Shown here piece after piece: positions 22,301-29,265 of a DNA stretch of 64,000 nucleotides. The notes beneath the pieces are model-generated. The model ran no database searches, was not told where the DNA came from, and worked only from the letters and a program-made list of their open reading frames with translations. A program made the translations under genes and the position numbers. This DNA is from Hemerocallis citrina (taxonomy: Eukaryota > Streptophyta > Magnoliopsida > Asparagales > Asphodelaceae): NCBI GenBank assembly GCA_017893485.1, contig JACEHZ010000588.1:372001-436000 (forward strand), read 5' to 3'. The stretch's first letter is position 1, and each line of letters starts with the position of its first letter.

Positions 22301-24327
22301 TTATAGGAGTCATTTGGTTGAACTTATGCATAATTTTGATATACACCATTATTATATAATATTATAGTGTCTTCTTGTGTCCTACTTCTACAAATTTTGA
22401 CGTGTCTCATCTACATACCCGTGTCATATCTCATACCTGTATGTGTCCTCGGTCTTCACTAGGCTACTAGTAAATAAGAAATGCTTAAATTCAGCCAAGC
22501 ATGACCCAAAAGGCATGTCTAGGTGCTGGCATGTCTAACCCCATTATCAACTGCCAAGGCAATGCCTATTTGACATGATTCACCATGACAAATATTTGAC
22601 CAACTACGTAAGTTTCTTTCATCATAACCATCACCAATAGTTTCAACTACACATTTTGAAGAAAAAAAGTTCAAAAAATTGCTACAAGAGCATCACAGAG
22701 ATTCCAAACGGTTTTCTTCCAAATCAATGTAGCCTAACATCTAAGAGCATCTGTAGTCGTTGGCCATTTACTCAAATTTTCCAAAATTTGGGAATAATAG
22801 CGCTGTAGTCGTTGGCCATTTATCCAAAAATTGGGTTTCGAATGAACAGTCGTCGGCTATATTTGGGAGACGAAATGGCTTTTGACAAAATATAGCTAAC
22901 GGCAGATGATTTTTCGTCTAATTAATCGGATGATAAATTATCTTTCGTCGAAGAGGTCGAACGGGAAATAAAACATCGTCCCTACAAATTTTTGGCTGAC
23001 ACATCGACGGACGGGAGATTATATGCCGTCCAACCAATTAATTTTAAAAAAAAGGTAAGGGACGGTAAACAATGTACCGTCCATTTAAAAAAAATAAAAA
23101 ATATATGTTGGGACGGGGGATTATTTGCCGTCCCTCCCTTTAAAAAAAAATTCTTAAATTATGGAATTACGTATATAGGTCAAACACTTATATATACTGC
23201 ACCTTTTTTTTTTAAAATAAAAGGCTTGGACGAAATATAATGTACCATCCGGTACACAGCCCATTTAAAAAATAATTTTCCGTTCGATGGACGGGAAATG
23301 ATCTCCCGTCCATTCGATTTTTTTTTTTTAAAAAAAATCGTCCGACGAGATTCATATCCCGTCCCGTATTTTTTATTAAAAAAATAAGTTTTTTTCCTTC
23401 CAACAGACGATATACAATCCTCCATCCTTTCTCATTTACCTGTACAAATCGCTAGGACGATAGATAATCTTTCGTCTGAGAATTAAAAATTTGCAAAAAC
23501 CCAAATTTTGGCTTTTGAGTACTGCAGCGCAAACTCATTTTTCCTATTTCCATTTTCCAAATACCCAAAATTTGGCTCACGACAACTACAGATGCTCTAA
23601 TACATGTCTATTTGACATGGATGCACGTAGCGGTAGGAATATATCTATATGTTTTTCAAATTATCACCTAAACAATCAAAATACAATTTTCCACCTATCT
23701 TAACTGCAACAAAAGTCCCGAATTACATATCTGCAAAATTAATCATTCCCCTAATTACAAATGTTGCTGAAACTCTAAACATACTAAAACAACTACACGC
23801 ATTAAAACTTCTAAAATAATTGAAAAGGCATTCTTACATCCGAGGTAAAATATTCCCCGCATGTTGAACAAGCTCGTAAAGATCAACAATAGAGCACCGG
23901 TTCTTCGTTTCCTCCCTAAAGAACATTTCCAGCTTCCGCAACTCATCAAATGCCCTCATATCTACAAAATCATTTTAAGAATTTGATGAAACGAATCAAA
24001 TCAAATCCATTAACGAATAAGCGATAGCGATAGTGATTGCATACAGAGATCGTAGTATTTGTGCGGGGAGAGGCGAGAGGTGCGGAGCTCGGAGAGCATT
24101 TGGGCGGAGAACTTGAGAGCATCTTTCAGATTGTTGGAATCCTGGATGAAACGAGATCAGTTAGTTAGTTAGTTGGCGTTTATTGAATTGAGGATGAGAA
24201 ATTAGGGTTAGGGTTTGGGGATTACGAGAGAGCGGTGCATGTAGAAGGCGTTTTGCTGGAGGCCGGCGATGCCTTCGGCGAGCCACTTCTCCTCGTCGTC
24301 CGATCCGCTTTCGGAAACTGACTGCAT
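1189..24327 (-). CDS. VPS35: VPS35, retromer cargo-recognition subunit (exons 1-8 of a partial gene)
   Basis: VPS35 is the large alpha-solenoid subunit of the retromer, which with VPS26 and VPS29 recycles vacuolar sorting receptors from late endosomes and prevacuolar compartments. Eight exons joined at GT-AG borders give one uninterrupted frame of 867 nt (289 codons) with correct phases at every junction. Recognisable stretches include [10 protein letters not shown] and QNAFYMHR in exon 1, [14 protein letters not shown] in exon 4 (this PRLYL-type retromer region binds VPS26 in known VPS35s), [10 protein letters not shown] in exon 5 and [18 protein letters not shown] in exon 8. Plant VPS35 is about 790 residues, so roughly the N-terminal third is here and the rest lies off the left edge. 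Exon order and splice sites look functional, so the gene is probably active despite 20 kb of transposons in introns 3 and 4. Which VPS35 paralogue this is cannot be told. Confidence 0.95.
1381..1470 (-). CDS. VPS35: VPS35 exon 7
   Basis: The exon is 90 nt in phase 0 with a TTAG acceptor and a GTTAGT donor. It encodes [19 protein letters not shown] to VLEQ. Confidence 0.92.
1576..1632 (-). CDS. VPS35: VPS35 exon 6
   Basis: This is a 57-nt, 19-codon exon in phase 0 with a GCAG acceptor and a GTAATG donor. It encodes the charged segment [17 protein letters not shown]. Confidence 0.9.
2100..2187 (-). CDS. VPS35: VPS35 exon 5
   Basis: The exon is 88 nt with a CAAG acceptor and a GTAATT donor. 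It encodes [16 protein letters not shown] to WVRMQHQ. It is separated from exon 4 by the intron that carries the Tat retrotransposon. Confidence 0.95.
2188..2871 (-). other. VPS35 intron 4, portion 3' of the Tat insertion
   Basis: AT-rich intron sequence with one (TGG)n microsatellite around 2458-2482. No gene is seen. The last bases 2867-2871 (GTTAT) are the left target duplication of the Tat element. Confidence 0.7.
2872..3461 (-). repeat. Tat element 3' LTR
   Basis: The repeat starts TGTTACCGCTG and ends AGCCATATCA on the plus strand and matches 17253-17820. It differs mainly by a 12-bp local duplication near 3007 and a small insertion near 3353. A TATAAATA box on the minus strand lies at 3116-3123. 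Confidence 0.95.
3462..3479 (-). other. Tat element polypurine tract
   Basis: The minus strand has a G-rich purine run with six consecutive Gs immediately before the 3' LTR, the expected plus-strand primer site. Confidence 0.7.
3884..4620 (+). repeat. Repeat mosaic copy 1 (GACGTGGC family)
   Basis: At least four imperfect units begin near 3884, 4039, 4263 and 4368, each running from GACGTGGCGCAATCTGAGCC to a CTTGCTCGGCNGCCGACCG tail. Unit lengths differ (about 105-225 bp) because inner segments are present or absent. Related copies flank the antisense gene at 5632-5835 and 10440-10690. Confidence 0.8.
4845..5378 (+). repeat. Minisatellite of about 131-134 bp, four units
   Basis: Units start at about 4845, 4979, 5112 and 5243, each with a CGGNAGGACGGGTGGTCG-like head followed by TTCTCCTGACTCTGACG-like and TGTCAGGGTC segments. 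Tandem repeats in the 3' region of Tat-type elements are known to seed genomic satellites. Confidence 0.85.
5632..5835 (+). repeat. Repeat mosaic copy 2
   Basis: One unit is related to 4368-4590 and to 10440-10690, sharing CGAGACGGGC, a AAGAAAACGCTA segment, TTGAGGAGAAAGTG and TTTTCTCCGTTTGCAG. It sits about 370 bp before the antisense start codon. Confidence 0.75.
6000..6007 (+). promoter_or_regulatory. Candidate TATA box of the antisense gene
   Basis: TATAAATC lies 191 bp upstream of the ATG at 6198 in a pyrimidine-rich leader, a normal plant distance. It suggests the antisense gene has its own promoter inside the retrotransposon. Confidence 0.55.
6198..8535 (+). pseudogene. Antisense ORF of the Tat element (putative gypsy-type transposon protein family), three exons
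   Basis: This gene runs opposite to gag-pol. I predict exons 6198-7191, 7258-7769 and 7861-8535. The 66-bp AT-rich segment 7192-7257 (GTACGC to GTGCAG) and the 91-bp segment 7770-7860 (GTAAGT to TTTTCAG) look like introns, and joining them keeps one frame of 727 codons. Residues about 120-300 contain a conserved globular region ([39 protein letters not shown]) resembling the Pfam family named putative gypsy type transposon (Transposase_28, from memory). The C-terminal part is a basic region, a coiled coil and a very acidic tail. TAG at 8017-8019 interrupts the last exon. Its role is unknown; antisense ORFs at this place are typical of Tat/Retand/Grande elements. ATG 6198 was chosen as the first in-frame ATG after the TATA box. 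Confidence 0.8.
8749..9509 (+). pseudogene. Second coiled-coil exon downstream of the antisense gene
   Basis: A CTTTTCAG acceptor at 8748 is followed by an open frame to 9225 without an ATG near its start, as expected of an internal or terminal exon. It is almost wholly coiled coil ([20 protein letters not shown], then [20 protein letters not shown]). A frame slip near 9130-9220 moves the coiled-coil coding into the frame that ends at 9509 ([14 protein letters not shown]). The tail that follows (to about 9660) resembles the tails of the neighbouring modules. Function unknown. Confidence 0.55.
9763..10215 (+). pseudogene. Third coiled-coil exon downstream of the antisense gene
   Basis: A CTTTTCAG acceptor ends at 9762. 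The exon encodes a Ser/Asp-rich start ([11 protein letters not shown]) and then coiled coil ([34 protein letters not shown]), stopping at 10215. It ends in a T-rich tail with an AATAAA signal at 10306. It could be an alternative or distal last exon of the antisense transcript, or the remains of a duplicated one. Confidence 0.55.
10306..10311 (+). terminator. Candidate poly(A) signal of the antisense transcript
   Basis: AATAAA lies about 90 bp after the stop at 10215 in a T-rich stretch. It is the first canonical signal found downstream of the last coiled-coil exon. Confidence 0.5.
10312..10734 (+). repeat. Repeat mosaic copy 3
   Basis: Positions 10440-10690 repeat the GAACGCTATCTTGTCG, AAGTTGAGGAGAAAGTG and TTTCTCCGTTTGCAG modules found upstream of the antisense gene. 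Related repeats therefore bracket that gene on both sides in the same orientation. Confidence 0.7.
10735..11290 (+). repeat. Minisatellite of 101-111 bp, about five units
   Basis: Units start at 10835, 10946, 11047 and 11157 with GTTGGACTCCGAACCATCGG. A degenerate unit lies before them (10735-10834) and a partial one after (11267-11290). Unit 2 lacks about 10 bp (CTGGCTCGTC). The repeats sit between the antisense transcript and the end of pol. Confidence 0.9.
11291..11451. other. Spacer between pol end and minisatellite
   Basis: A short AT-rich spacer immediately downstream of the gag-pol stop (minus strand). No feature is seen. Confidence 0.6.
11452..13014 (-). pseudogene. Tat RNase H tail and integrase
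   Basis: After the end of the second RNase H ([10 protein letters not shown], interrupted by TGA at 12893) comes the integrase. The zinc-binding HHCC region is at about 12540-12370 (interrupted by TAA at 12427). The catalytic core has DYFSKW (12229-12249), TDNETQF (12110-12133) and NGQAENANR (12006-12030), supplying the D, D and E positions. The C-terminal GPYKI and WNADHLLKY segments end at 11452. There is no chromodomain. Confidence 0.9.
13015..14454 (-). pseudogene. Tat reverse transcriptase, RNase H and second RNase H
   Basis: RT motifs are [38 protein letters not shown] and the catalytic YVDDM (14023-14037). The Ty3/gypsy RNase H follows (LSAILVRE, about 13590). A second, archaeal-type RNase H then starts with [17 protein letters not shown] (about 13160-13209) and continues to [14 protein letters not shown] (13050-13095) and past the stop at 13015. 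Dual RNase H is known for Tat elements. About 20 residues between YNQIQMF and MLFGLKN are read in a shifted frame, so the enzyme is inactive. Confidence 0.9.
14456..15500 (-). pseudogene. Tat aspartic protease region and linker
   Basis: [13 protein letters not shown] (around 15115-15145) is the retropepsin active-site region in the DNGSS variant common to this lineage, and [10 protein letters not shown] follows as the second conserved loop near 14900. The downstream linker leads into the RT and stops at 14455. Confidence 0.85.
15500..17184 (-). pseudogene. Tat Gag region (capsid and nucleocapsid-like)
   Basis: The N-terminus begins [14 protein letters not shown] and is a long proline-, arginine- and serine-rich tract (roughly 17184-16300). 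A retrotransposon Gag capsid domain follows around 16330-15850 with [17 protein letters not shown] and [15 protein letters not shown] cysteine-histidine cluster [14 protein letters not shown] is encoded at about 15521-15562, the usual nucleocapsid-like motif of Tat Gags. The frame is stopped at 16051 within the capsid domain. Confidence 0.85.
17232..17250 (-). other. Tat element primer binding site
   Basis: Two bases inside the 5' LTR the minus strand reads TTGGCGCCGTCTGTGGGAA. Its first bases, TGGCGCCGT, complement the 3' end of a plant tRNA such as tRNA-Asp. This is the usual start of primer sites in Tat and Athila elements. The tRNA assignment is from memory. Confidence 0.75.
17253..17820 (-). 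repeat. Tat element 5' LTR
   Basis: This is the second copy of the LTR, upstream of gag. The minus-strand TATAAATA at 17475-17482 is the likely LTR promoter. The first gag ATG is only 69 bp inside the LTR boundary. Confidence 0.95.
17821..18576 (-). other. VPS35 intron 4, portion 5' of the Tat insertion
   Basis: Ordinary AT-rich intron. Positions 17821-17825 (GTTAC) are the right target duplication. No gene is seen. Confidence 0.7.
18577..18762 (-). CDS. VPS35: VPS35 exon 4
   Basis: The exon is 186 nt with a CCAG acceptor and a GTATGT donor. It encodes the highly conserved retromer segment with [10 protein letters not shown] and [14 protein letters not shown], and ends at SEYEG with the Gly codon split. 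Confidence 0.95.
18763..19269 (-). other. VPS35 intron 3, 3' end
   Basis: AT-rich intron sequence with no recognised element. Confidence 0.6.
19270..19870. other. GC-rich block of unknown origin in intron 3
   Basis: About 600 bp of G-rich sequence (plus strand) with abrupt composition change from its AT-rich surroundings. It is followed by AT-rich DNA with GGGTTAATTTAAGTGGG and TTAGGGTTTGGGG. Its texture resembles the GC-rich leader inside the LTRs at 39.1-39.6 kb, so an LTR or transposon relic is possible. Open frames on both strands are low-complexity and show no known domain. Confidence 0.35.
19871..20741 (-). other. VPS35 intron 3, unassigned AT-rich stretch
   Basis: AT-rich sequence with direct repeats of CTCAAAATATTC type near 20130-20160. 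No gene or complete element is recognised. Confidence 0.5.
21040..21790. mobile_element. Mutator-like MITE with 9-bp target duplication
   Basis: The ends are inverted copies of each other (GGGGAA, then ATACCCAAAGTTT on the left and ATAGCACCCAAAGTTTT on the right), with similarity for over 100 bp. Both sides carry CATAATATA (21031-21039 and 21791-21799). A 9-bp duplication and long terminal inverted repeats fit the Mutator superfamily. The core is a CACCATCTC microsatellite; the long His/Pro-rich open frames across it are not genes. Confidence 0.8.
21259..21590. repeat. CACCATCTC-type microsatellite
   Basis: An irregular repeat of CCACCATCTC and CCACCACCACC units fills the centre of the Mutator-like MITE. 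Confidence 0.85.
22021..22741 (-). other. VPS35 intron 3, unassigned
   Basis: AT-rich intron sequence. No gene or element is recognised. Confidence 0.5.
22745..23597. mobile_element. PIF/Harbinger-like MITE carrying a palindrome array
   Basis: The terminal inverted repeats start GAGCATCTGTAGT at both ends and continue imperfectly. TAA flanks both sides (22742-22744 and 23598-23600), a 3-bp duplication typical of PIF/Harbinger. At 853 bp it is too short for a transposase and none is seen. Its interior consists of short palindromes separated by A- or T-rich spacers (see the palindrome array entry). Confidence 0.75.
22928..23476. repeat. Array of about eight 22-25 bp palindromes at roughly 50-60 bp spacing
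   Basis: Clear copies with arms GGACGG...CCGTCC lie at 23009-23031, 23060-23082, 23110-23134 and 23289-23311. Degenerate copies lie near 22928, 23228, 23339, 23406 and 23455. Arms are 6-10 bp and the central AT-rich loop is 7-11 bp. Start-to-start spacing is 51, 50, 118, 61, 50, 67 and 49 bp. Confidence 0.85.
23598..23837 (-). other. VPS35 intron 3, 5' end
   Basis: AT-rich intron sequence ending at the exon 3 donor. Nothing else is seen. Confidence 0.7.
23838..23961 (-). CDS. VPS35: VPS35 exon 3
   Basis: The exon is 124 nt with a TAG acceptor and a GTAAGA donor. It encodes [15 protein letters not shown] onward to NILPR. The split Tyr and Met codons join correctly to exons 2 and 4. Confidence 0.92.
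24045..24141 (-). CDS. VPS35: VPS35 exon 2
   Basis: The exon is 97 nt with a CAG acceptor and a GTATGC donor. It encodes [20 protein letters not shown] and what follows, and ends after the first base of a Tyr codon. Confidence 0.92.
24226..24327 (-). CDS. VPS35: VPS35 exon 1
   Basis: The exon holds 34 codons starting at the ATG at 24327-24325 and ends in phase 0 before GTAATC. The acidic DDEEKW segment is typical of the plant N-terminus. Confidence 0.92.
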
Positions 24328-24602
24328 TTCCGATGGATTGATTGGATTGGATTGGATTGGATTGGAATGGAATGGATGGGATTTGATTTTGTGATCAACT
24401 GATTCGTCTGATTTGACCGTTAGTCGGAGGAGGAAGAAGAAGAAGAAGAACAAGAGAATTTAGTTGGGTTGGGTGGGACAAATTGGAGTAATTGTGTAAG
24501 TAACTTTGTTGGAAAAAAACCAGGACTAGTTAGTTAGTACGTGCATTACACACGTTACACGCTACACAACCCGTGCCCGTTGGCTCCACCGAAATTCCCC
24601 AA
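24328..24602 (-). promoter_or_regulatory. VPS35 5' leader and proximal promoter
   Basis: On the minus strand the leader is pyrimidine-rich (CTTCTTCTTCTTCTTCCTCC around 24425-24450), usual for plant 5' UTRs. An ATTGG microsatellite spans about 24336-24370. Only about 275 bp remain between the start codon and the duplicated LINE target site, so any distal promoter elements are now more than 11 kb away. Confidence 0.6.
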
Positions 24603-24614
24603 ATCTTAAACACA
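24603..24614. repeat. LINE target duplication, left copy
   Basis: ATCTTAAACACA is identical to 36262-36273 and directly abuts the LINE poly(A) tail complement. Confidence 0.9.
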
Positions 24615-25153
24615 GTTTTTTTTCTTTTTGAAGAAAAGGTGAGCCCTATTTCATTAATAAAAGGTTAATAAAATAAATTCAGAATACTGAGTCAAGTACA
24701 AGAACCTACAATACAATAAAAGTACATAAATTCCCAAACATGAGGGGTGATGCAAAAACATACAGGGTACCAAACATACTTGCCTATGTACTACAAAACA
24801 TTCATGCATCGAAGCAAAAGTACCTCAAAACAAAGTACATAACAAAGGACAAACAGAGTACATCAAAACAACTACTCCCCCCAACAAAATTCTGGGGTGG
24901 TGGGGCTCAAAATCCTGACATAACCGTAAATGTCAGACAGTCAGGGCATGCCCCTCAGTCTAGCGTCGGCCCGATTTCGACTTCTTTACTATCGTACTCC
25001 TCCACCTGGAAGACGTTCGCAATCCTCCCCCTCATACCTACTGCGGCAACATTTGCCCAAAAGAAAATAAGATGCATAATGTGAGTTAGATTACTAGAAA
25101 TACTATTACAAGTCTCACGGAAGTAAAAAATTATTCCTGTCTAGCCAAAGATC
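24615..25153 (-). other. LINE 3' untranslated region
   Basis: The sequence between the last recognisable coding segment and the poly(A) tail. No gene is seen; plus-strand open frames here are incidental. Confidence 0.6.
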
Positions 25154-25393
25154 TCAGGTCGTAGCGGCGATAGCGATAAACCAAGTTTCTCTCATCGTTC
25201 GTTTCTCATTAGCGAACTTTGGCCCTACCCACAACTCCTCATACTTACTAGGGTACTCATTCGTCCCGAGAGCGCTAAGTACCTCCACCAGGACTACTTT
25301 GCTCCTAGGACATTCCAAAAAAAGATGGTCTCTAGTTTCAGGGACAGTGTTGCAGAACCCACACACAGTCCAAATTCGGTTGGTGTTTCGCAA
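25154..25393 (-). pseudogene. LINE ORF2 C-terminal zinc-binding segment
   Basis: It encodes CGFCNTVPETRDHLFLECPRS, the CxxC...H...C arrangement of the zinc-binding region found downstream of RT in plant LINEs (Pfam zf-RVT). Upstream and downstream frames are broken. Confidence 0.75.
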
Positions 25394-27421
25394 GGTTCTC
25401 TCAAGTCAATATTGCGTCATTCAGCACCAACCAGAGGAAAACTTTAACTTTCAGCGGGGTTTTCGCCTTCCAAACCACACCCGACCAACTCGAGGTACAT
25501 CCCCTAAAGTGAATGCGGTTGTAAAGGGAGCGAACCGTGAAAGTGCCATTCTTTTCCAGTCCCTAAGACTTCCTATCGGGACTCTGTGAGCATATAACTC
25601 CGGCGCTGGCGATATAGGTATGGAGTTTCATGAGCATATGTTGGGAGCCCGGGTCAAGGGGATGTTTAAAGGCCGGTTTCCAAGAACTTCTCCTCCGTGC
25701 TGCGGCCACCGTGCAATATGGTGGGGATGCTTGGCCATACAAATTAGGGAATATGACTCTAAGTGTGTGATCACCACACCACTTATCCCACCAGAATCTG
25801 GTGAGTCTGCCATTCCCAATAGATGACGTTACACAGCTTATGAAGGGGTCGTAGGCCTTAGCGATACCTCTCCAAAACCATGAGACGCGAGGGCCTACCC
25901 TGAAACCTAGATTTCTCGTCCCATTCCCATGCAGATATGACTGAACGAAATCCTGTCATCCTTCTCCATTATGATGGAAGACTTTCCACCACCATTTTCC
26001 AAGAGGGCCAGATTCGTATCTCGCAGATCAATAATACCTAGACCCCCATGTATCTTTTTCATACAAACTTTTTCCCATCTGATGAAGTGATATCCGCCTT
26101 TATCAAGATCTGCCCCCTTCCATAGGAACCGTTTCCAGGTTCGATCAATACTCTAGATAACCCAATGTGGCATTTCGAAAAAGGATAAATAATATGTAGG
26201 AAGATTAGAGAGAACAGCATTGATAAGCGTGACTCTGCCTCCCAAGGATAAAGCTTTACTTTTCCATCCAGCAAGACGGTTTTCCACACGGTCAATGATC
26301 GGTAATCAGTCCGCCTTCTTCAATTTCCCCGGTTTCAGCGGTAACCCCAGGTATTTAATGGGAAAACTCTCGATGGAGCAGTTGAGAATCGTGGCATGCT
26401 CTTGTGCCTCCTCTGTGAAAGAGCAATGGGGATAAAAGCACTTTTATGGAAGTTGACCCTTAGTCCAGACCAAGCTTCAAAACTATAAAGGATTTCTTTA
26501 AAAGTGGTAGTTTCCCCGAGATTTCCATTTCCATAGTAGAGTATCGTCTGCATATTGGATGATAGAGCAACCCTGGCTATTTGCTCCACTGGCCACCGGC
26601 ATGATCCAGCCGGCCCTACTGCAGTTAGCCATCATGGACCGCAATACGTCTGACACTATGGTGAAAAGAAGGGGGGGAGAGGATCTCCTTGTTTAAGGCC
26701 CCGTTTGCACGAAAAAGGATGACCCGAGACCCCATTCACTAGAATAGCAGTTCTACTGGTGGTGAGACATGTGTGGATCCATCTGATCCATCTAGCCCCA
26801 AATCCTTTTCCAGCCAGCACTTCGAGGAGACATTCCCATTCAACCGAGTCATAAACTTTCTCAAAGTCCAATTTCAGGAGATAGCTCTTAGCATTAGACG
26901 TGTGGCAGTGATGGATAGTTTCTTCAGCCGTGGTCATACTATCCTGTATACACCGTCCTTCAATGAACCCCATTTGTTCGTAACTAATGATCCGTTCATC
27001 ACTTTTCCCAACCTATTAGCCAGGGTCTTGGTGATAATCTTAACTGAGCAGTTAAGGATACTAATAGGCCGGAAATCTCCCACCCGCAGATAGTCTTCTT
27101 TCTTAGGAATTAACACCACTTCGAAAAAATTAATTCTACCCAATTTAAGTTTATGTTCATAGAGATCAGTGAACAACTTAAGCAGATCGTCCTTGATTTC
27201 CTCCCAGAACACCTTGTAGAAAAAAATTGGGAACCCATCTGGACATGAGGCTTTGTCCTTTCCTAGTTTGTGTACTGCCTCCCGAACTTCCTTTTCCGTA
27301 AAAGGATCTTCAACCGGATGATGAGCAAAAGTCAATGAAGAACAAGGGAAAGCACTGAACTAAGGATCCATTCCGTTCGGAGATGAACTACGCACTGCAG
27401 GGATCGAAGCATGGGGTCAGA
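25394..27421 (-). pseudogene. LINE reverse transcriptase
   Basis: RT motifs are spread over different frames because of small indels: SCPDGFPIFFYKVFW (about 27235), SYLLKLDFEKVYDSVEWE (motif A, about 26850), RGLKQGDPLPPFF (motif B, about 26690) and QYADDT (catalytic motif C, encoded at 26541-26554). Further down, VLIEPGNGSYGRG-type remnants continue the domain. LINE RT would copy its own mRNA at a nicked target; this one is frameshifted at least three times. Confidence 0.85.
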
Positions 27422-28357
27422 TTATTTCCAGAAATCTTGCCAAAATTTGTGGTGAAGATGGACTCTTAAATCTGCCTTTTGTCCAAAAAGACGTTTAAAG
27501 TGGGATTGGAATGCTACTCTAATATCTTCGTCCCCCTGTATCTCTCTAGACTCCGAGTGGACCGAATGGATGAGGTTAGATCTACGACGTGCACTGGCAA
27601 CATGGTGGAAGAATGTTGTATTTGCGTCTCCTTCCTTGAGGCACGAAATTCTGGAATGATGTTGCCATTTGAGTTCTTCAAGTCTATAAAGTTGGTGAAT
27701 GTCTTTTCGCAACTCAATCAACCTATTCCTCATCAACCTATTCCTCTCCTCCTGTACCAGTATCCTAGTCTCCTCCATCTTTTCCAGCTCCTCAATACCT
27801 TCAAGGAGAGAATCTTTTGCTCTCCAGATCAGTGCAAATCTGGTCCGGTTCCATTTTCTAAGTTTGGCCCGCAGTCTTCTAATTTTCTCGAACCAGATTG
27901 CAGTTGCTTTAGTCCCTCTAGTCGGGTGGGACCATTTCTCATTTACCATGTGATGAAAGCCTTGGATTTCCAACCATGCTCTCTCAAATCTGAACTTAGG
28001 GGATTTTCTGGGGTGAACTTCTCCGAAGGAGAGAATTAAAGGGACATGATCCGAGGTTGATTTAGATAGGGACTTGGCCCATGTCAAAGGGAATTTGGCC
28101 TCCCAGTCTACGGAGACCAAGATCCTATCAAGCGTTGCTAAGATGGGCGCCGCTTGCATGTTTGACCAGGTGAAAAGCCTATTAGTGATGGGAATGTCCA
28201 CCAGTTCCAGGTCTGTGATGACCTCGTTGAACGTTTCTCTATCAGAGTCACTAGCTCCTCTACCCCTGTGTTCAGAGGAAAACTTGGTAATGTTGAAATC
28301 GCCCCCCACAACCCAGGGGTACGGCCAACGTGCGTGAATTGCAGAAGAGAGCCTCCA
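27422..28357 (-). pseudogene. LINE endonuclease, C-terminal part only
   Basis: GGDFNITKFSSEHRG and SDHVPLILSF are the GDFN and SDH motifs of the apurinic-type LINE endonuclease. The N-terminal half, with the catalytic Asn and Glu motifs, is missing. The segment before GGDFN follows directly on the end of ORF1 in the same frame, separated by one stop at 28358-28360. An internal deletion removing the ORF1-ORF2 border is likely. Confidence 0.75.
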
Positions 28358-29257
28358 TTAACTACAATTAAGAGTGGGACCATGACTCGCTTTGGCAGAC
28401 GAGTTCGAAATTAAACTAACTTTATCGCTCTCCCACCCCCTAATCTTATTAAGGAGGAAAGCGTTCCTATCAGTATCGCTCACTGCAAGACCACAGGTTT
28501 TGGCTAGACTAAAAATCTCAGAATTAGTCATAAAATTAAAAATAGATGCTAGAAAGGTGCATGTACCTCTGTCGCCAGTCTTAACAGATTTAGCGACTGC
28601 AGCAATCTCCAAATAGTCGTCTAAGGACTCCTCAATAGCCTTCTTAGTGACTCTCTGAAGCCTAAAACCTGTACCGCCATGAGGAGAGACAAGAGTCGAC
28701 GGTTGCAAAGTAGGGAATGTGGATGGTACAAAATCAGGGGAGATTCCAGGTGAATCATCAGCCAGTTCTTCCGAATCCAAAGACTCCCCTTCCGAATATA
28801 CATAATCATCTTTGAGATTAAGCCTATCCTCATGATCGTCTTCATCACCCAAGACATGAGACGACACGGGGCACGAGATAATATTAGTCAGGCTCGCGCA
28901 TTTAGACCTAGACAAATTGCTAGGCATGGACCCCTCTTTGGGCCCATTTAAAAGGCCTACAGTTGCACTAATAAACACCCCTTCGGAGTCCCCTAACCGC
29001 TGTTCAAACTTGATCCCCTCAGAACTTAGCGGTACAGCATAGCCTTCCTTTACGCCGCGAGACAGCGTACCCCCTCTGTCGGCACTGTCAGATGGTGTGC
29101 TACCTATCTTCTCTTGAGTGGTCAGCGGAGCGCTCGAGGGCGTAGTACTCAATGCCATTGGCATTGTAGATGAAGCATTTGGCGACAAGGTCGAAGAAAG
29201 GGGCGCTCTCAATGCTTCTTCGCCTTTACCCAAGCTTTTACCCTTAGGGTTTTTTCC
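28358..29257 (-). pseudogene. LINE ORF1, C-terminal part
   Basis: This frame continues ORF1 after removal of the hAT MITE (frames agree after subtracting 871 bp). It encodes a Ser-rich and acidic tail (DEDDHEDRLNLKDD) without a known domain and stops at 28358. Confidence 0.65.
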
Positions 29258-29265
29258 CCATTCGT
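29258..29265. repeat. hAT MITE target duplication (left)
   Basis: CCATTCGT here and at 30129-30136 is an 8-bp duplication. Confidence 0.85.

Noticed and set aside
22928..23476. CRISPR-like array
   Set aside because: Repeats are palindromes of varying sequence with low-complexity spacers in a plant MITE with TAA duplications. No unique spacers and no cas genes.
24740..25084. Plus-strand ORF in the LINE 3' region
   Set aside because: No domain, within the LINE untranslated region and opposite to its coding strand.
28392..28616. Plus-strand small ORFs over LINE domains
   Set aside because: They are shadows of the minus-strand LINE coding sequence.
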